Below are positions 43,185 through 51,530 of a stretch of DNA of 64,000 nt, piece after piece (within the stretch, counting starts at the first letter, position 1; each line of letters begins with the position of its first letter). This DNA is from Hymenobacter sp. YC55 (GTDB taxonomy: Bacteria > Bacteroidota > Bacteroidia > Cytophagales > Hymenobacteraceae), in assembly GCF_029433095.1 (NCBI RefSeq), contig NZ_JARNTX010000002.1, positions 62,001 to 126,000 on the forward strand, given 5' to 3'. The translations under genes and the position numbers were made by a program. Under the pieces are notes generated by a model that saw only the letters and a list, made by a program, of their open reading frames with translations, was not told the origin of the DNA and ran no database searches.

Positions 43185-43206
43185 CTACCCGTTCAGGACT
43201 TGGAAT
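43151..43206. repeat. inverted repeat at the mnmG-methyltransferase junction
   Basis: Eighteen-base arms with one mismatch (ATTCCAAATCCTGAACGG and its complement) flank 20 bases that contain the GTG start of the methyltransferase gene. On the mRNA the hairpin would hide that start. It begins 10 bases past the mnmG stop and has no T run. Confidence 0.5.
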
Positions 43207-43216
43207 CTGTAATCAA

Positions 43217-45085
43217 TTATCGGCCAAGGTACACCATGAGCACCGAAATATCGGCGGGCGAAACGCCGCTGATGCGCGCTGCCTGGCCAATGGTTTCGGG
43301 CTGCACGCGCAACAGTTTCTCACGGGCTTCGTGCGAGAGAGCGGGCATGGCTTTGTAGTCGAGGCGTCCTTGGATCACAAAGTTTTCTAGCTCGGCAGCC
43401 CGGATGGCCTGTTGGTTTTCCTTCTCGATGTAGGTTTCGTACTTCACCAAAATCACAGCCTGCTCTAGCGCCTCAGGGCCGTAGGGAGCCAACGCCAGCG
43501 TCAGGCCCGGCAGCACGCCCGTCAGGGTCGATAGCTCGATGTTGGGGCGGCGCAGCAGGTTGATGGCGCGGGTTTTCTCGGTGATAGTGGCCGAACCTAG
43601 CTCCGCCAGCAACCCGTTGATTTCAGCTGGTTCGATGGCGAAGTTCTTTAAGGTCTCAATCACCTCACCGGTTTGGCGCTCTTTCTCGCGCACCAGTTCC
43701 ATCCGTTCTTCCGAAGCCAGCCCAATGGCGTAGCCAAGCGGCGTTAGGCGCAGGTCGGCGTTGTCTTGGCGGAGCAGGATGCGATGCTCGGCGCGGCTCG
43801 TGAACATGCGGTAGGGCTCGTCGGTGCCTTTGTTCACGAGGTCGTCGATGAGCACACCAATGTAAGCTTCGCTCCGCTTCAGGATGAAGGGGTCTTTACC
43901 GTGCACGCGGTTGTGGGCGTTGATGCCGGCCATCAGACCTTGGCAAGCTGCTTCCTCGTAGCCCGTCGTGCCGTTGATCTGGCCGGCGAAGTAGAGGTTG
44001 CGTACGCGCTTGGTTTCCAGCGTGAGGTTGAGCTGCGTCGGGGGGAAAAAGTCGTACTCGATGGCGTAGCCGGGACGGAACATCTTGGCTTTCTCGAAGC
44101 CCGCAATTTTGCGCACGGCGCGGTATTGCACGTCCTCGGGCAAGCTGCTCGAAAAACCATTCACGTACACTTCCACCGTGCTCCAGCCTTCGGGCTCCAC
44201 GAAAATCTGGTGGCGGTCCTTATCAGCGAAGCGGTTGATTTTGTCTTCTACCGATGGACAATAGCGCGGCCCCAAGCCCTTGATGCGGCCCTGGAACATC
44301 GGCGACTTTTCGAAGCCTTCGCGCAGGATTTCGTGCACCTCGGAGTTGGTGTAGGTGATATAGCACGGACGCTGTTTCACCAGCGGTGGTGTGGGCAAGT
44401 AGCTGAATTTGCTTGGTACTTCGTCGCCGGGCTGCTCCTCCATTTTCGAGTAGTCGAGGCTGCGGCCGTCTACGCGGGGCGGGGTGCCGGTTTTCATGCG
44501 GCCCGCCTCGAAGCCTAGTTCCTTGAGCTGCTCGGTGATGCCGGTGCTACCACGCTCGGCGGCACGGCCACCCCCGAAGTTTTTCTCGCCAATATGAATC
44601 AGGCCATTCAGGAAGGTACCGTTGGTGAGTACCACGGCTTTGCTACGAAACTCGATACCGAGCTGCGTTTTCACGCCCACTACCGTATCGTTTTCTACTA
44701 ATAAGCCCATTACAGCTTCCTGCCAGAAGTCCACGTTCAGTGTTTGTTCCAGCGTGTTGCGCCACTCTTCGGCAAAGCGCATGCGGTCCGACTGCGCGCG
44801 CGGGCTCCACATAGCAGGGCCTTTCGAGCGGTTCAGCATCCGAAACTGAATCATCGTCTTGTCGGTGATGATGCCGCTTTGACCGCCGAGAGCATCCACC
44901 TCGCGCACAATCTGGCCCTTGGCCACGCCGCCCATAGCCGGGTTGCACGACATCTGCGCGATGGTGTTCATGTTCATCGTTACGAGCAGGACTTTGGAGC
45001 CCAAATTGGCAGCTGCCGCCGCGGCTTCACAGCCGGCGTGGCCCGCTCCTACTACAATAACGTCGTATTCTTCTTGCTGAAACAT
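43217..45085 (-). CDS. mnmG: tRNA uridine-5-carboxymethylaminomethyl modification enzyme MnmG
   Basis: MnmG (GidA) with MnmE modifies the wobble U34 of several tRNAs, using FAD. The start MFQQEEYDVIVVGAGHAGCE gives 622 residues; an upstream extension lacks conserved content. Visible: FAD motif GAGHAGCEAA (13 to 22), SCNPAMGGVAKGQIVREVDA, KTGTPPRVDG, GLGPRYCPSVEDKINRF and CQGLMAGINAH. The C-terminal part fits the family. mnmG is often near oriC, as proposed here. A -7 box lies about 195 bases upstream. Confidence 0.97.
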   Translation of the reverse strand: MFQQEEYDVIVVGAGHAGCEAAAAAANLGSKVLLVTMNMNTIAQMSCNPAMGGVAKGQIVREVDALGGQSGIITDKTMIQFRMLNRSKGPAMWSPRAQSDRMRFAEEWRNTLEQTLNVDFWQEAVMGLLVENDTVVGVKTQLGIEFRSKAVVLTNGTFLNGLIHIGEKNFGGGRAAERGSTGITEQLKELGFEAGRMKTGTPPRVDGRSLDYSKMEEQPGDEVPSKFSYLPTPPLVKQRPCYITYTNSEVHEILREGFEKSPMFQGRIKGLGPRYCPSVEDKINRFADKDRHQIFVEPEGWSTVEVYVNGFSSSLPEDVQYRAVRKIAGFEKAKMFRPGYAIEYDFFPPTQLNLTLETKRVRNLYFAGQINGTTGYEEAACQGLMAGINAHNRVHGKDPFILKRSEAYIGVLIDDLVNKGTDEPYRMFTSRAEHRILLRQDNADLRLTPLGYAIGLASEERMELVREKERQTGEVIETLKNFAIEPAEINGLLAELGSATITEKTRAINLLRRPNIELSTLTGVLPGLTLALAPYGPEALEQAVILVKYETYIEKENQQAIRAAELENFVIQGRLDYKAMPALSHEAREKLLRVQPETIGQAARISGVSPADISVLMVYLGR

Positions 45086-45093
45086 GGTAGTAG

Positions 45094-45113
45094 CGCCAAG
45101 TTTTAACTTGGCG
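45094..45113. promoter_or_regulatory. small palindrome upstream of mnmG
   Basis: CGCCAAGTT and AACTTGGCG arms on a two-base loop, nine bases before the mnmG ATG, similar to the CGCCAAC palindrome before the ABC ATPase gene. Confidence 0.35.
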
Positions 45114-45204
45114 AGGCATAAGTGTGTTGGGGATAACACCAGTTGCTGCGTAGGTCGTTCAACGTCCGCCACGACTTCCCAAACCGAAGCTTGGGTTTAC
45201 AATG

Positions 45205-45232
45205 CGAAACGCCCGCAACAAGGCGGGCGTTT
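45205..45232 (-). terminator. terminator after the arginyl-transferase-like gene
   Basis: Arms GAAACGCCCGC and GCGGGCGTTTC on a 6-base loop, about 90 bases past the stop of the upstream minus-strand gene. Confidence 0.6.
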
Positions 45233-45279
45233 CCCTGCAAATCATCGAAAGTTCGGACGCAACCCGCTCAGAACGTGCG

Positions 45280-45287
45280 CAAAGATA
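45280..45287 (-). promoter_or_regulatory. -7 promoter element for mnmG
   Basis: TATCTTTG on the minus strand is a perfect TAnnTTTG, about 195 bases before the mnmG start. The terminator at 45205 would lie inside this transcript, so either the box is not used or the leader hairpin attenuates; both are open. Confidence 0.3.
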
Positions 45288-45321
45288 GGCACTCTGCTGC
45301 TCTTTTGTATGACCCGGACGG

Positions 45322-46050
45322 TTACTCTTCCATATCTTGGTCGAAGTACTCTTCCTGCCAATCAGCTAGCAAACCAGCTGATTGAGAGGCCACTGCTTCC
45401 CACGAAAATGGTAGCCATTGGCTGCTGCGGCAGTCGAACACCTCGGTAGCCGCCAGGCAGGGAAACAACTTGTAATCAAACTTCGGATAATTATAGACGA
45501 GGTAACCAGGATAGTAGTAAGTCTTTTGCTGGCGAATGGCGTGGTTAATTTTGAGCAGCATCAGGTACTTGCCCAAACTATGCCGGCGGTAGCTAGGGTC
45601 ATAGAAGTTCATGATGCCAGCCAGGCTGCGTGCTCCGTTGTCGAAGATGCCGGCCGCAATCAGCTGCTCCCCGTCCCGGATTTCAATTACCTCGGTGTTG
45701 AAGATGTTGTGCGTTGCGCCGGCCAGCAGAAATTCCTCTACCGTGGCGGGCGCATCGAAGGTGATGGAACGGCGGTACACAGCGTAAAGAGCTTCTAGCT
45801 CATCGGTAAGCTGAAAGGGCCGGAACCGCACCGAAAACCGTTCGTTGAGGCGCAACAGGCGGCGCTGTTCTGGGCCATACTGCACATCGGCCAGCACCAA
45901 ACGCAGCCAGTGCACCGTGTAAAAACCACCATCAATAGGCAGAAACTGGCAGGTAAACAGGTCCTGATGCATCCGGTAATACCCCTGGCTTAGATAAAAA
46001 TCCAGCGCCTCGCCCCGGATAACGGGCATTTGAAAAGGAGTAGCGGACAT
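45322..46050 (-). CDS. arginyl-/leucyl-tRNA-protein transferase-like (ATE C-terminal fold)
   Basis: The 242-residue protein contains YYRMHQDLFTCQFLPIDGGF, then ATE-type core IAAGIFDNGARSLAGIMNFY and YDPSYRRHSLGKYLMLLKIN, with YYYPGYLVYNYPKFDYKLF near the C terminus, matching the C-terminal region of arginyl-tRNA-protein transferases (GNAT-like fold). The N-terminal Cys-rich ATE domain is absent, as in other bacterial stand-alone forms. It may transfer an amino acid to proteins or have another aminoacyl-transfer role; unproven. Confidence 0.7.
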   Translation of the reverse strand: MSATPFQMPVIRGEALDFYLSQGYYRMHQDLFTCQFLPIDGGFYTVHWLRLVLADVQYGPEQRRLLRLNERFSVRFRPFQLTDELEALYAVYRRSITFDAPATVEEFLLAGATHNIFNTEVIEIRDGEQLIAAGIFDNGARSLAGIMNFYDPSYRRHSLGKYLMLLKINHAIRQQKTYYYPGYLVYNYPKFDYKLFPCLAATEVFDCRSSQWLPFSWEAVASQSAGLLADWQEEYFDQDMEE

Positions 46051-46125
46051 AAGGCTAACTGCTTGTAATTAACAGGGTGCTGAGTTGATAGCACGCATCG
46101 CACTAAGTAGTAGAACTATAAAAAC

Positions 46126-46223
46126 GTCATGCTGAGCGGAGCCGAAGCATCTCGCTAGGGTGGTATAATCAGTTAGCCTCACAACGTCAGCACGCGAGAT
46201 GCTTCGGCTCCGCTCAGCATGAC
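46126..46223. repeat. REP-like long inverted repeat, family A
   Basis: Thirty-base arms GTCATGCTGAGCGGAG with inner CGAAGCATCTCGC face each other over about 38 bases, between the transferase gene and ybeY. A degenerate half (GCTTTGATTTCGCTCAGC) follows near 46265. The rest of the gap holds only a terminator. Confidence 0.85.
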
Positions 46224-46323
46224 AATACCACTATAATGTCGGCATACTATCAGGACGGTAGATGCTTTGATTTCGCTCAGCAGAATGTTTTGATAGGCAC
46301 TTTGCGTATTCTAAAGTATACAA

Positions 46324-46351
46324 AAAACGCCCGCGTTTAGGCGGGCGTTTT
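46324..46351 (-). terminator. terminator after ybeY
   Basis: AAAACGCCCGC and GCGGGCGTTTT arms on a 6-base loop, with T residues following in the minus direction, 36 bases past the ybeY stop. Confidence 0.8.
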
Positions 46352-46387
46352 ATCTTATTACAGCTTTGAGAAACCTCGCAAGATTTT

Positions 46388-46879
46388 TTAGAAGGTACGC
46401 AACGACAAGCAATAATCTTCTTTCGCGCGCATGGCCGTTTGGCTAATCAAGTCCTTATCAGCGTATCCTAACAGATGCAACACGCCGTGAATCATGACGC
46501 GGTGCAACTCGTCGATAAACGGAACGCCTAGCTGCTGCGCATTTTCACGCACCCGCTCCACCGAAATAAAAATGTCGCCTTCGATGATGTCGGCATCATC
46601 GGCATTGTCGAAGGTGATGACGTCGGTGTACGTGTCATGGTCGAGGTACTCCATGTTCACGCGGTGCAGGTATTCGTCGGAGCAGAAGATGTAGGTGAGC
46701 TGCACCAACTCGTATTCGTGCACATCTATCACCCGCTCAATCCACGAGCCTAACGCTTCCGCGTCGGCTAGCTCGAATGGCACGTCTTCCACCAGAAACT
46801 CGATGCCGTGCGACTCGTGCGAATCTTGAGGGAGGCCGCTGTTCATTTCGTGTTCGGTACCGGGCGGGTGCTGAATCAT
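46388..46879 (-). CDS. ybeY: YbeY, rRNA maturation endoribonuclease
   Basis: YbeY is a zinc RNase for 16S rRNA 3'-end maturation and ribosome quality control. The 163-residue protein has FCSDEYLHRVNMEYLDHDTY (family HxxNxxYxxHD-like region), DVITFDNAD and HRVMIHGVLHLLGYADKD. Canonical members read HGxLHLxGYDH; the first two His remain, but the last His is not conserved, with DKD instead, as in some Bacteroidota. It overlaps the RsbW-like gene by 4 bases (ATGA), so the two are coupled. The N-terminal segment before EFLVEDV is not conserved. Confidence 0.9.
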   Translation of the reverse strand: MIQHPPGTEHEMNSGLPQDSHESHGIEFLVEDVPFELADAEALGSWIERVIDVHEYELVQLTYIFCSDEYLHRVNMEYLDHDTYTDVITFDNADDADIIEGDIFISVERVRENAQQLGVPFIDELHRVMIHGVLHLLGYADKDLISQTAMRAKEDYCLSLRTF

Positions 46880-47334
46880 GCCTGATAATTGCTGGAAGTC
46901 GTGTCCTCTGCTGCGTTGGCTGCTTCCGAAGGGGTAGAAAGCATGAACGTGAGCTGCACGTTGCGGCCGTCTTTGGTGAACTCCACTTCGTCGGCGAGGT
47001 GGCGAATCAGGAAGATGCCACGGCCGCCGGGGTTTTCAAGATTTTCGGGGGCAGTGGGGTCTATCAGGTTGGTGTAGTCAAAACCTTGACCTTCGTCTTC
47101 CACCTCAAACTTCACCCGGTCGGTATCGACGTACAGCGACAGGTACACATTTTTGTCCTTGTCGAATTTGTTGCCGTGGCGGATGGCGTTGTTTACCGCT
47201 TCCGTCACTGCTACCATGATATTGCCATAAATATCGTCTTCGATATGAAAGGTGTCCTTCGAGTTATCGATGAAACTTTCCACGACACGAATGTTCTCGA
47301 CAAGCGAGGGAATCTGAATTTTAACCTGCTTCAT
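46876..47334 (-). CDS. RsbW-like ATP-binding (GHKL) protein
   Basis: The 152-residue protein is a stand-alone HATPase_c domain: N-box VAVTEAVNNAIRHGNK, G1 VEDEGQGFDYTN and G2 ENPGGRGIFLIRHLADEVEF. This is the anti-sigma-factor serine kinase layout (RsbW/SpoIIAB). No sigma factor or anti-anti-sigma protein lies beside it; the two STAS-like proteins elsewhere in the window could be partners but this is only inference. It starts an operon with ybeY, led by a perfect -7 box. Confidence 0.85.
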   Translation of the reverse strand: MKQVKIQIPSLVENIRVVESFIDNSKDTFHIEDDIYGNIMVAVTEAVNNAIRHGNKFDKDKNVYLSLYVDTDRVKFEVEDEGQGFDYTNLIDPTAPENLENPGGRGIFLIRHLADEVEFTKDGRNVQLTFMLSTPSEAANAAEDTTSSNYQA

Positions 47335-47360
47335 AGGAAATGGTAAGGAACGGCGGGGCG

Positions 47361-47368
47361 CAAACTTA
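47361..47368 (-). promoter_or_regulatory. -7 promoter element for the RsbW-like gene and ybeY
   Basis: TAAGTTTG on the minus strand is a perfect TAnnTTTG, 27 bases before the ATG. It falls between the DUF4175 stop and this gene. Confidence 0.5.
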
Positions 47369-47374
47369 GCAACG

Positions 47375-50300
47375 CTATTTCATTTTCTGGAAGTATTCGC
47401 TGACTTCCCGCTGATAATAAGGCGTGAGAGTGGTAGGTACGGTGCGGAGAAGCTCAGTTTGGCGGTCTTTCTGGCGTTTGTATTGCTCGAAGGCAGGAGG
47501 AAATACGGGTGGAAGCGTGCGGGCGGTTTGGGCCTCGCGCTTTTCATCCTGGTCCCGTTCCCGTGCCGATTTCTCGGCTTCGAGCAAGCGAGTCAGAATT
47601 TGACGCTGGCGCATGACCGTCTGCTCCGTTAGCCGTTTGTTTACGAGGTCGGTTTCGGTTTGTTCCATCATTTTTTTCAATTCGCCGGTACCGCCGCCTG
47701 CTTGCTCTCCTTTGCCGTCTTTCTGGCCGGGTTTGCCACCTTTTTGTTGTTTTTCCAACTCTTGCAACGCTTGGCGAAGCATCTGCTGCTGAGCGGCCAG
47801 CTTCGCTAAGTCTTCGCTGAGGGCGCGGCCTTGTTTGCCGCTCTGCTGCAACTGCTGAATCTGCTGGTTGAGCTGCTCCTGCATCTTGCCCATGCGGCCC
47901 GATTGTCCGTCGCCGGACTGCTTGCCTTTCTTTTTGCTCTTGCCGGGTTTGCCGTCGCCGGACTGCTGCTGGGCCATGCTCTCGCGCTGCTGTTGCTGCA
48001 TCTGCTGCAACGCCGAGTTGAGCATAAGCGCCAAGTTGTTCATGCTGGTCATAGCCTGCTGCTGGCTGGCGGTGGCGCGGCTTACGTTGCGCTGCCGAAT
48101 ATGGTCCAGCGACTCGTTGATGCGGCCGTTCATCTCCCCTACTTCGCGCGTCACAAAGCTTTGGATGGGGAAGGCGCGCTTGGCCAAGGAGTAGAGCGAA
48201 TCCTGCACCACGCGGGCGTCGTCCTTGAGCTTGCGTTGCTGCTGGCCGAGCTGCACAAAGCGCGGATCGGACTGGTCGACTTTGCGGAAATCCTTCATCA
48301 ATGTTTCCTCATCGAAGCTGAGCTTGAGCAAGTTTTCGAGGATGTCGCGTAGGTCGTCGATGTTTTCCTGCTGCTGATCCTGCTCTTCCTCGCTCATCTG
48401 ATTCTGCATCTTCTGCGCCATTTGCTTCATGCCCTTAGCGGCTTGCTGCTGGCTTTGGCTGGCTTTCTTGTTCTGGTTTTTCGAGAGCTGCTGCTCACTT
48501 TCTTCCATCTGCTCGTCGACCTGCTGCTGCTCCTGCTTCATCTCGTCGGCCTCGTTTTCGTTGCCGAGTTGGTCGTCCATTTTTTTCAGGTCTTGCAGGT
48601 CTTTCTTCAGCTCGTCGAACTGCTGCTGGTTTTGCTGCTGCTGCTGCTTCAGGTCTTCCTGCTTCTGTTGCTGTTGCTGCTTGCTCTCTTTGTTGTCGGC
48701 GTTTTCCTTGTCGTTTTTCTGCGTTTCCTCGGCCAGCTTCTCTTGCTCTTTGGCTAGTTCCTGCAGCTTATCCAAGGTTTCTTCCTGCTTCTGCTCGAAC
48801 TGCAATTGCTTGAACATTTCGAGGGCCCGCTCCAGCTCTTTCTGCAAGGTGTTTTCCTTGTTCTCGAGCTGTTGCATCAGCTTCTGCATGTCGGGCTGCG
48901 TCATGTCCTGCTGTTTTTCCAGCAGCTTCTGCAGTTCCTCGTACAGCTTTTTGGTTTCGGAGTCGAGCAGGCTTTCCATCAGCTTTTGCAGCTCCTTGGC
49001 TTTCTCGGCCAGCTCCTGGCTCTTGGGGTCTAGCTCGTCCTGCTTCTGGGTCAGCTCGTCGAACATTTTTTTCATGTCCGCCATCTGCTGATCCATCTGC
49101 TGCTTCTGCTCCAGCATGTCTTGGAGCTGCTTGCGGTCCTGGAAATTTAGGTCGCGCTTGGTTTTGAGCTTGTCTTGGCTCTTGGCCAGTTCACGCTCCA
49201 GCTTCTTACTTTGCTCGGCCGATTTGCTGAGTTGGCTTTGCACCGATTCCGACTGCGAATTCAATTGCTCGCGCAACTCTTGGCGGCTCGGCAAGCGGAA
49301 CTCCGCCGCCCGCGTCTTCGCCGACTTGGGGCCGTGCACGCCGTCGTTGTCCCACACTTGCACGAAGTATTCGAGCCGGTCGCCAGGCTGCATTTTCAGC
49401 GGGCGCAGGTCCCACTGGTAGGCATACGTCTGGGCTGTGTTGCCGGTGAGTGGCAGCGCCCGCGCTTGAAACGGCGCGTTAGGCCGACCCTTGCTCGTGA
49501 TGCGGTAGTGCAGTTGCAAGCGCGAGAGGCCGTAGTCGTCGCGCACCGAACCGCCGAGCGCGAGGTAGCGCAGGGAAGTGGTATCGGAGAAACTTTCCAG
49601 CGTGATTTCCGGAATCTGGTCGGGAATAGCAGTGAGCTGGTATTCGATAGGGTCGCGGTTGAGACTGGCCGGGTTTTGCAGGCGCACCGCGTAGTTCTGG
49701 GTGCGCATCACCTTGCGCGAGGCCGTGAAGTCTTCGCCAGCTTCCTGGGCCGTTACGGTTTCGTCGGGGCTTTTGAAGAGCAGTTGCAGCTGGTCGGTGG
49801 CCTGGGTGGCGAACTGCCAGCGGACGGTGCTGCCCTCCGGCACCGTGAGGTTGCCGGTGTTGCGGATGGTTTCGGCGGGCTTACCAATGTAGGCCGGGTA
49901 CGTCACTTGCACCGAGAAGTCGCGCAGGTTAGGGCGCTGGCGCAAAGTCAGGTCGTAGTCGTCGGACACAACGTTGGCAGCGCTTAGTTGGAACTGCACG
50001 TCGCGCTGAAGCTGCTGAAACTGGTAGGTGAAGTGGTTGCCTTGCTCTTTGGTGAGGCGCCGCTCGCGGCCGCCGTATACTATGCTGATTTCGTTGGGTA
50101 ACACCTCCCCTTCCACGCGCACATCCAGCTTGAAGTCTTCGCCTTGGAAAGCGGTGAGGTTTTTATTTTCTACCACAAACGCAAACGGCGCCGGTGGCGC
50201 GTATTTCTGGCGGTAGTTCAGCAGCCGCTCGGTGCCCTGCACAAATAAGGCCGGATACACCAGCAACACCAGCATAATAGCAGCGGCCGGAATAGCCACA

Positions 50301-50797
50301 TATTTCCAGAGCGGCTTGGTTTGCTTCTGAATATCAATACCTTCCTCGAACCGAAAACCAGCTAGTTGGCCCGCACGCTGCTCCAAGCTAGCTGCAATCA
50401 GGGCGTTGCCCTGGGCTTTGTCTTGCAGCTGTAGCGCGTTCAGCAGCTTGTCTTGGATATCGGGGAAAATCTCGCCTACGCGCAAAGCGGCTTGCTCGTC
50501 GGAGAGCAGGCGGCGCAGGTTGGTGAGGGCGGCCAGCGGCTGCCAAATCCAGCGCATAAAGGCATAGATAGCCAGTCCTAAAAAGCCGAACAACAAGCCG
50601 CCCCGTACCCATGTGGGCAGGTAGAGGAAGTATTCGAGCGTGTTCAGAACCAGAAACAAGCTGAGCAGCAAGGCCCCGGCTACCAGCGCACCGCGCACCA
50701 GTAGAGACAGGTAGAACTTGCGCTTAAAGGCTTCGAGGCGGGCCAGCACTTCCCGCAAAGCCGAAGAGGTAGAAGTTGATTCTTGCGACACAGGCAT
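47375..50797 (-). CDS. DUF4175 family membrane coiled-coil protein
   Basis: The start MPVSQESTSTSSALREVLAR gives 1140 residues. Residues about 30 to 95 hold two membrane helices (LLVRGALVAGALLLSLFLVL and GGLLFGFLGLAIYAFMRWIW); residues 150 to 180 one more. The middle has Ig-like segments (FSVQVTYPAYIGKPAETIRN), then about 500 residues of Lys/Glu/Gln-rich coiled coil with very long Q runs (KQQQQQKQEDLKQQQQQNQQ). The C terminus is charged and ends YYQREVSEYFQKMK. The family lies in the envelope of Bacteroidota with unknown role, often beside ybeY and mnmG, as here. Confidence 0.85.
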   Translation of the reverse strand: MPVSQESTSTSSALREVLARLEAFKRKFYLSLLVRGALVAGALLLSLFLVLNTLEYFLYLPTWVRGGLLFGFLGLAIYAFMRWIWQPLAALTNLRRLLSDEQAALRVGEIFPDIQDKLLNALQLQDKAQGNALIAASLEQRAGQLAGFRFEEGIDIQKQTKPLWKYVAIPAAAIMLVLLVYPALFVQGTERLLNYRQKYAPPAPFAFVVENKNLTAFQGEDFKLDVRVEGEVLPNEISIVYGGRERRLTKEQGNHFTYQFQQLQRDVQFQLSAANVVSDDYDLTLRQRPNLRDFSVQVTYPAYIGKPAETIRNTGNLTVPEGSTVRWQFATQATDQLQLLFKSPDETVTAQEAGEDFTASRKVMRTQNYAVRLQNPASLNRDPIEYQLTAIPDQIPEITLESFSDTTSLRYLALGGSVRDDYGLSRLQLHYRITSKGRPNAPFQARALPLTGNTAQTYAYQWDLRPLKMQPGDRLEYFVQVWDNDGVHGPKSAKTRAAEFRLPSRQELREQLNSQSESVQSQLSKSAEQSKKLERELAKSQDKLKTKRDLNFQDRKQLQDMLEQKQQMDQQMADMKKMFDELTQKQDELDPKSQELAEKAKELQKLMESLLDSETKKLYEELQKLLEKQQDMTQPDMQKLMQQLENKENTLQKELERALEMFKQLQFEQKQEETLDKLQELAKEQEKLAEETQKNDKENADNKESKQQQQQKQEDLKQQQQQNQQQFDELKKDLQDLKKMDDQLGNENEADEMKQEQQQVDEQMEESEQQLSKNQNKKASQSQQQAAKGMKQMAQKMQNQMSEEEQDQQQENIDDLRDILENLLKLSFDEETLMKDFRKVDQSDPRFVQLGQQQRKLKDDARVVQDSLYSLAKRAFPIQSFVTREVGEMNGRINESLDHIRQRNVSRATASQQQAMTSMNNLALMLNSALQQMQQQQRESMAQQQSGDGKPGKSKKKGKQSGDGQSGRMGKMQEQLNQQIQQLQQSGKQGRALSEDLAKLAAQQQMLRQALQELEKQQKGGKPGQKDGKGEQAGGGTGELKKMMEQTETDLVNKRLTEQTVMRQRQILTRLLEAEKSARERDQDEKREAQTARTLPPVFPPAFEQYKRQKDRQTELLRTVPTTLTPYYQREVSEYFQKMK

Positions 50798-51196
50798 ACT
50801 ATAATCCAAAGGCCATTTACAGCCTGGGAAAGATACAGAATAAGCGCACGGGCTGCACGCCCTCGCCGATAGAACCGGGTTTGCCCCCGGCCGGTTCCGG
50901 CGAGCACACAACACGCTTCAGCTAGCGGAGTTCGAGCACTGAACCAAGCTAGCTGCTAAGTACTTATTAGTTATTCATACGAGTAAATTGAAATTATAAA
51001 GAACCTTTTCATTCACCCTACCCCCTTCTCACCGAAGTATAGGTTTTATTAGTTTCCGAAAGGTCTAACGTGCTACTTGGAGTAGAAGCCTCTGGCATAT
51101 TGTTGTTAAAGCAACCTTCATGCTGAGCGTGAGGTGCATCAAGTCAAGAAAGCATCAAAGACAAAGTATTTCACTCGAAGTCGTTGCAACACTACC

Positions 51197-51358
51197 CGTC
51201 ATGCTGAGCGCAGTCGAAGCATCTCGCGTGCTGACGTTGTGAGGCTAACTAAGATTACCACACTAGCGAGATGCTTCGGCTTCGTTGCACTGCGCTCAGC
51301 ATGACGGTTAGTTTGGCAACGGCAGCACGCGAGATGCTTCGACTGCGCTCAGCATGAC
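51197..51358. repeat. cluster of three REP-like units, family A
   Basis: Unit 1 (51197) GTCATGCTGAGCGCAG with CGAAGCATCTCGC and GTGCTGACGTTG extension is on plus; units 2 (51265) and 3 (51325) are on minus and end GCGCTCAGCATGAC. Unit 2 carries an extra GCACT-TCGTT segment. They lie between the DUF4175 and M16 genes. Confidence 0.85.
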
Positions 51359-51470
51359 AATACCAGTTTAGGGCAATCGAGAGGGTAGTAAGTGGTTCTG
51401 GTTGGTTTGGTGTGGTGGTAGAGCAACGAAAAAGTAAGTGGCGAAGTGCGTAGCTCACACACGGATAAAT

Positions 51471-51504
51471 AGAAAGCCCGGCTCGTTTCCGAACCGGGCT
51501 TTCT
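51471..51504 (-). terminator. terminator after the M16 protease gene
   Basis: Arms AGAAAGCCCGG and CCGGGCTTTCT on a 12-base loop, 27 bases past the stop. Confidence 0.75.
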
Positions 51505-51530
51505 ATTGACTGGAAAGCACTTAGCGGCAA

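Larger units (their letters stand above)
50798..51530. other. gene-free gap with repeats
   Basis: About 730 bases between the DUF4175 and M16 genes hold three REP-like units (see repeat) and a degenerate unit near 51117, then a terminator. No gene or promoter consensus was seen. Confidence 0.5.

Noticed and set aside
48429..49091. 220-codon Cys/Ser-rich plus-strand frame
   Set aside because: It is the complement of the Lys/Gln coiled coil of DUF4175; its composition follows from that.
51197..51358. Three repeats as a CRISPR array or IS end
   Set aside because: Units alternate in strand, spacers are not of uniform size, and no transposase or cas gene is near. REP-like units explain them.
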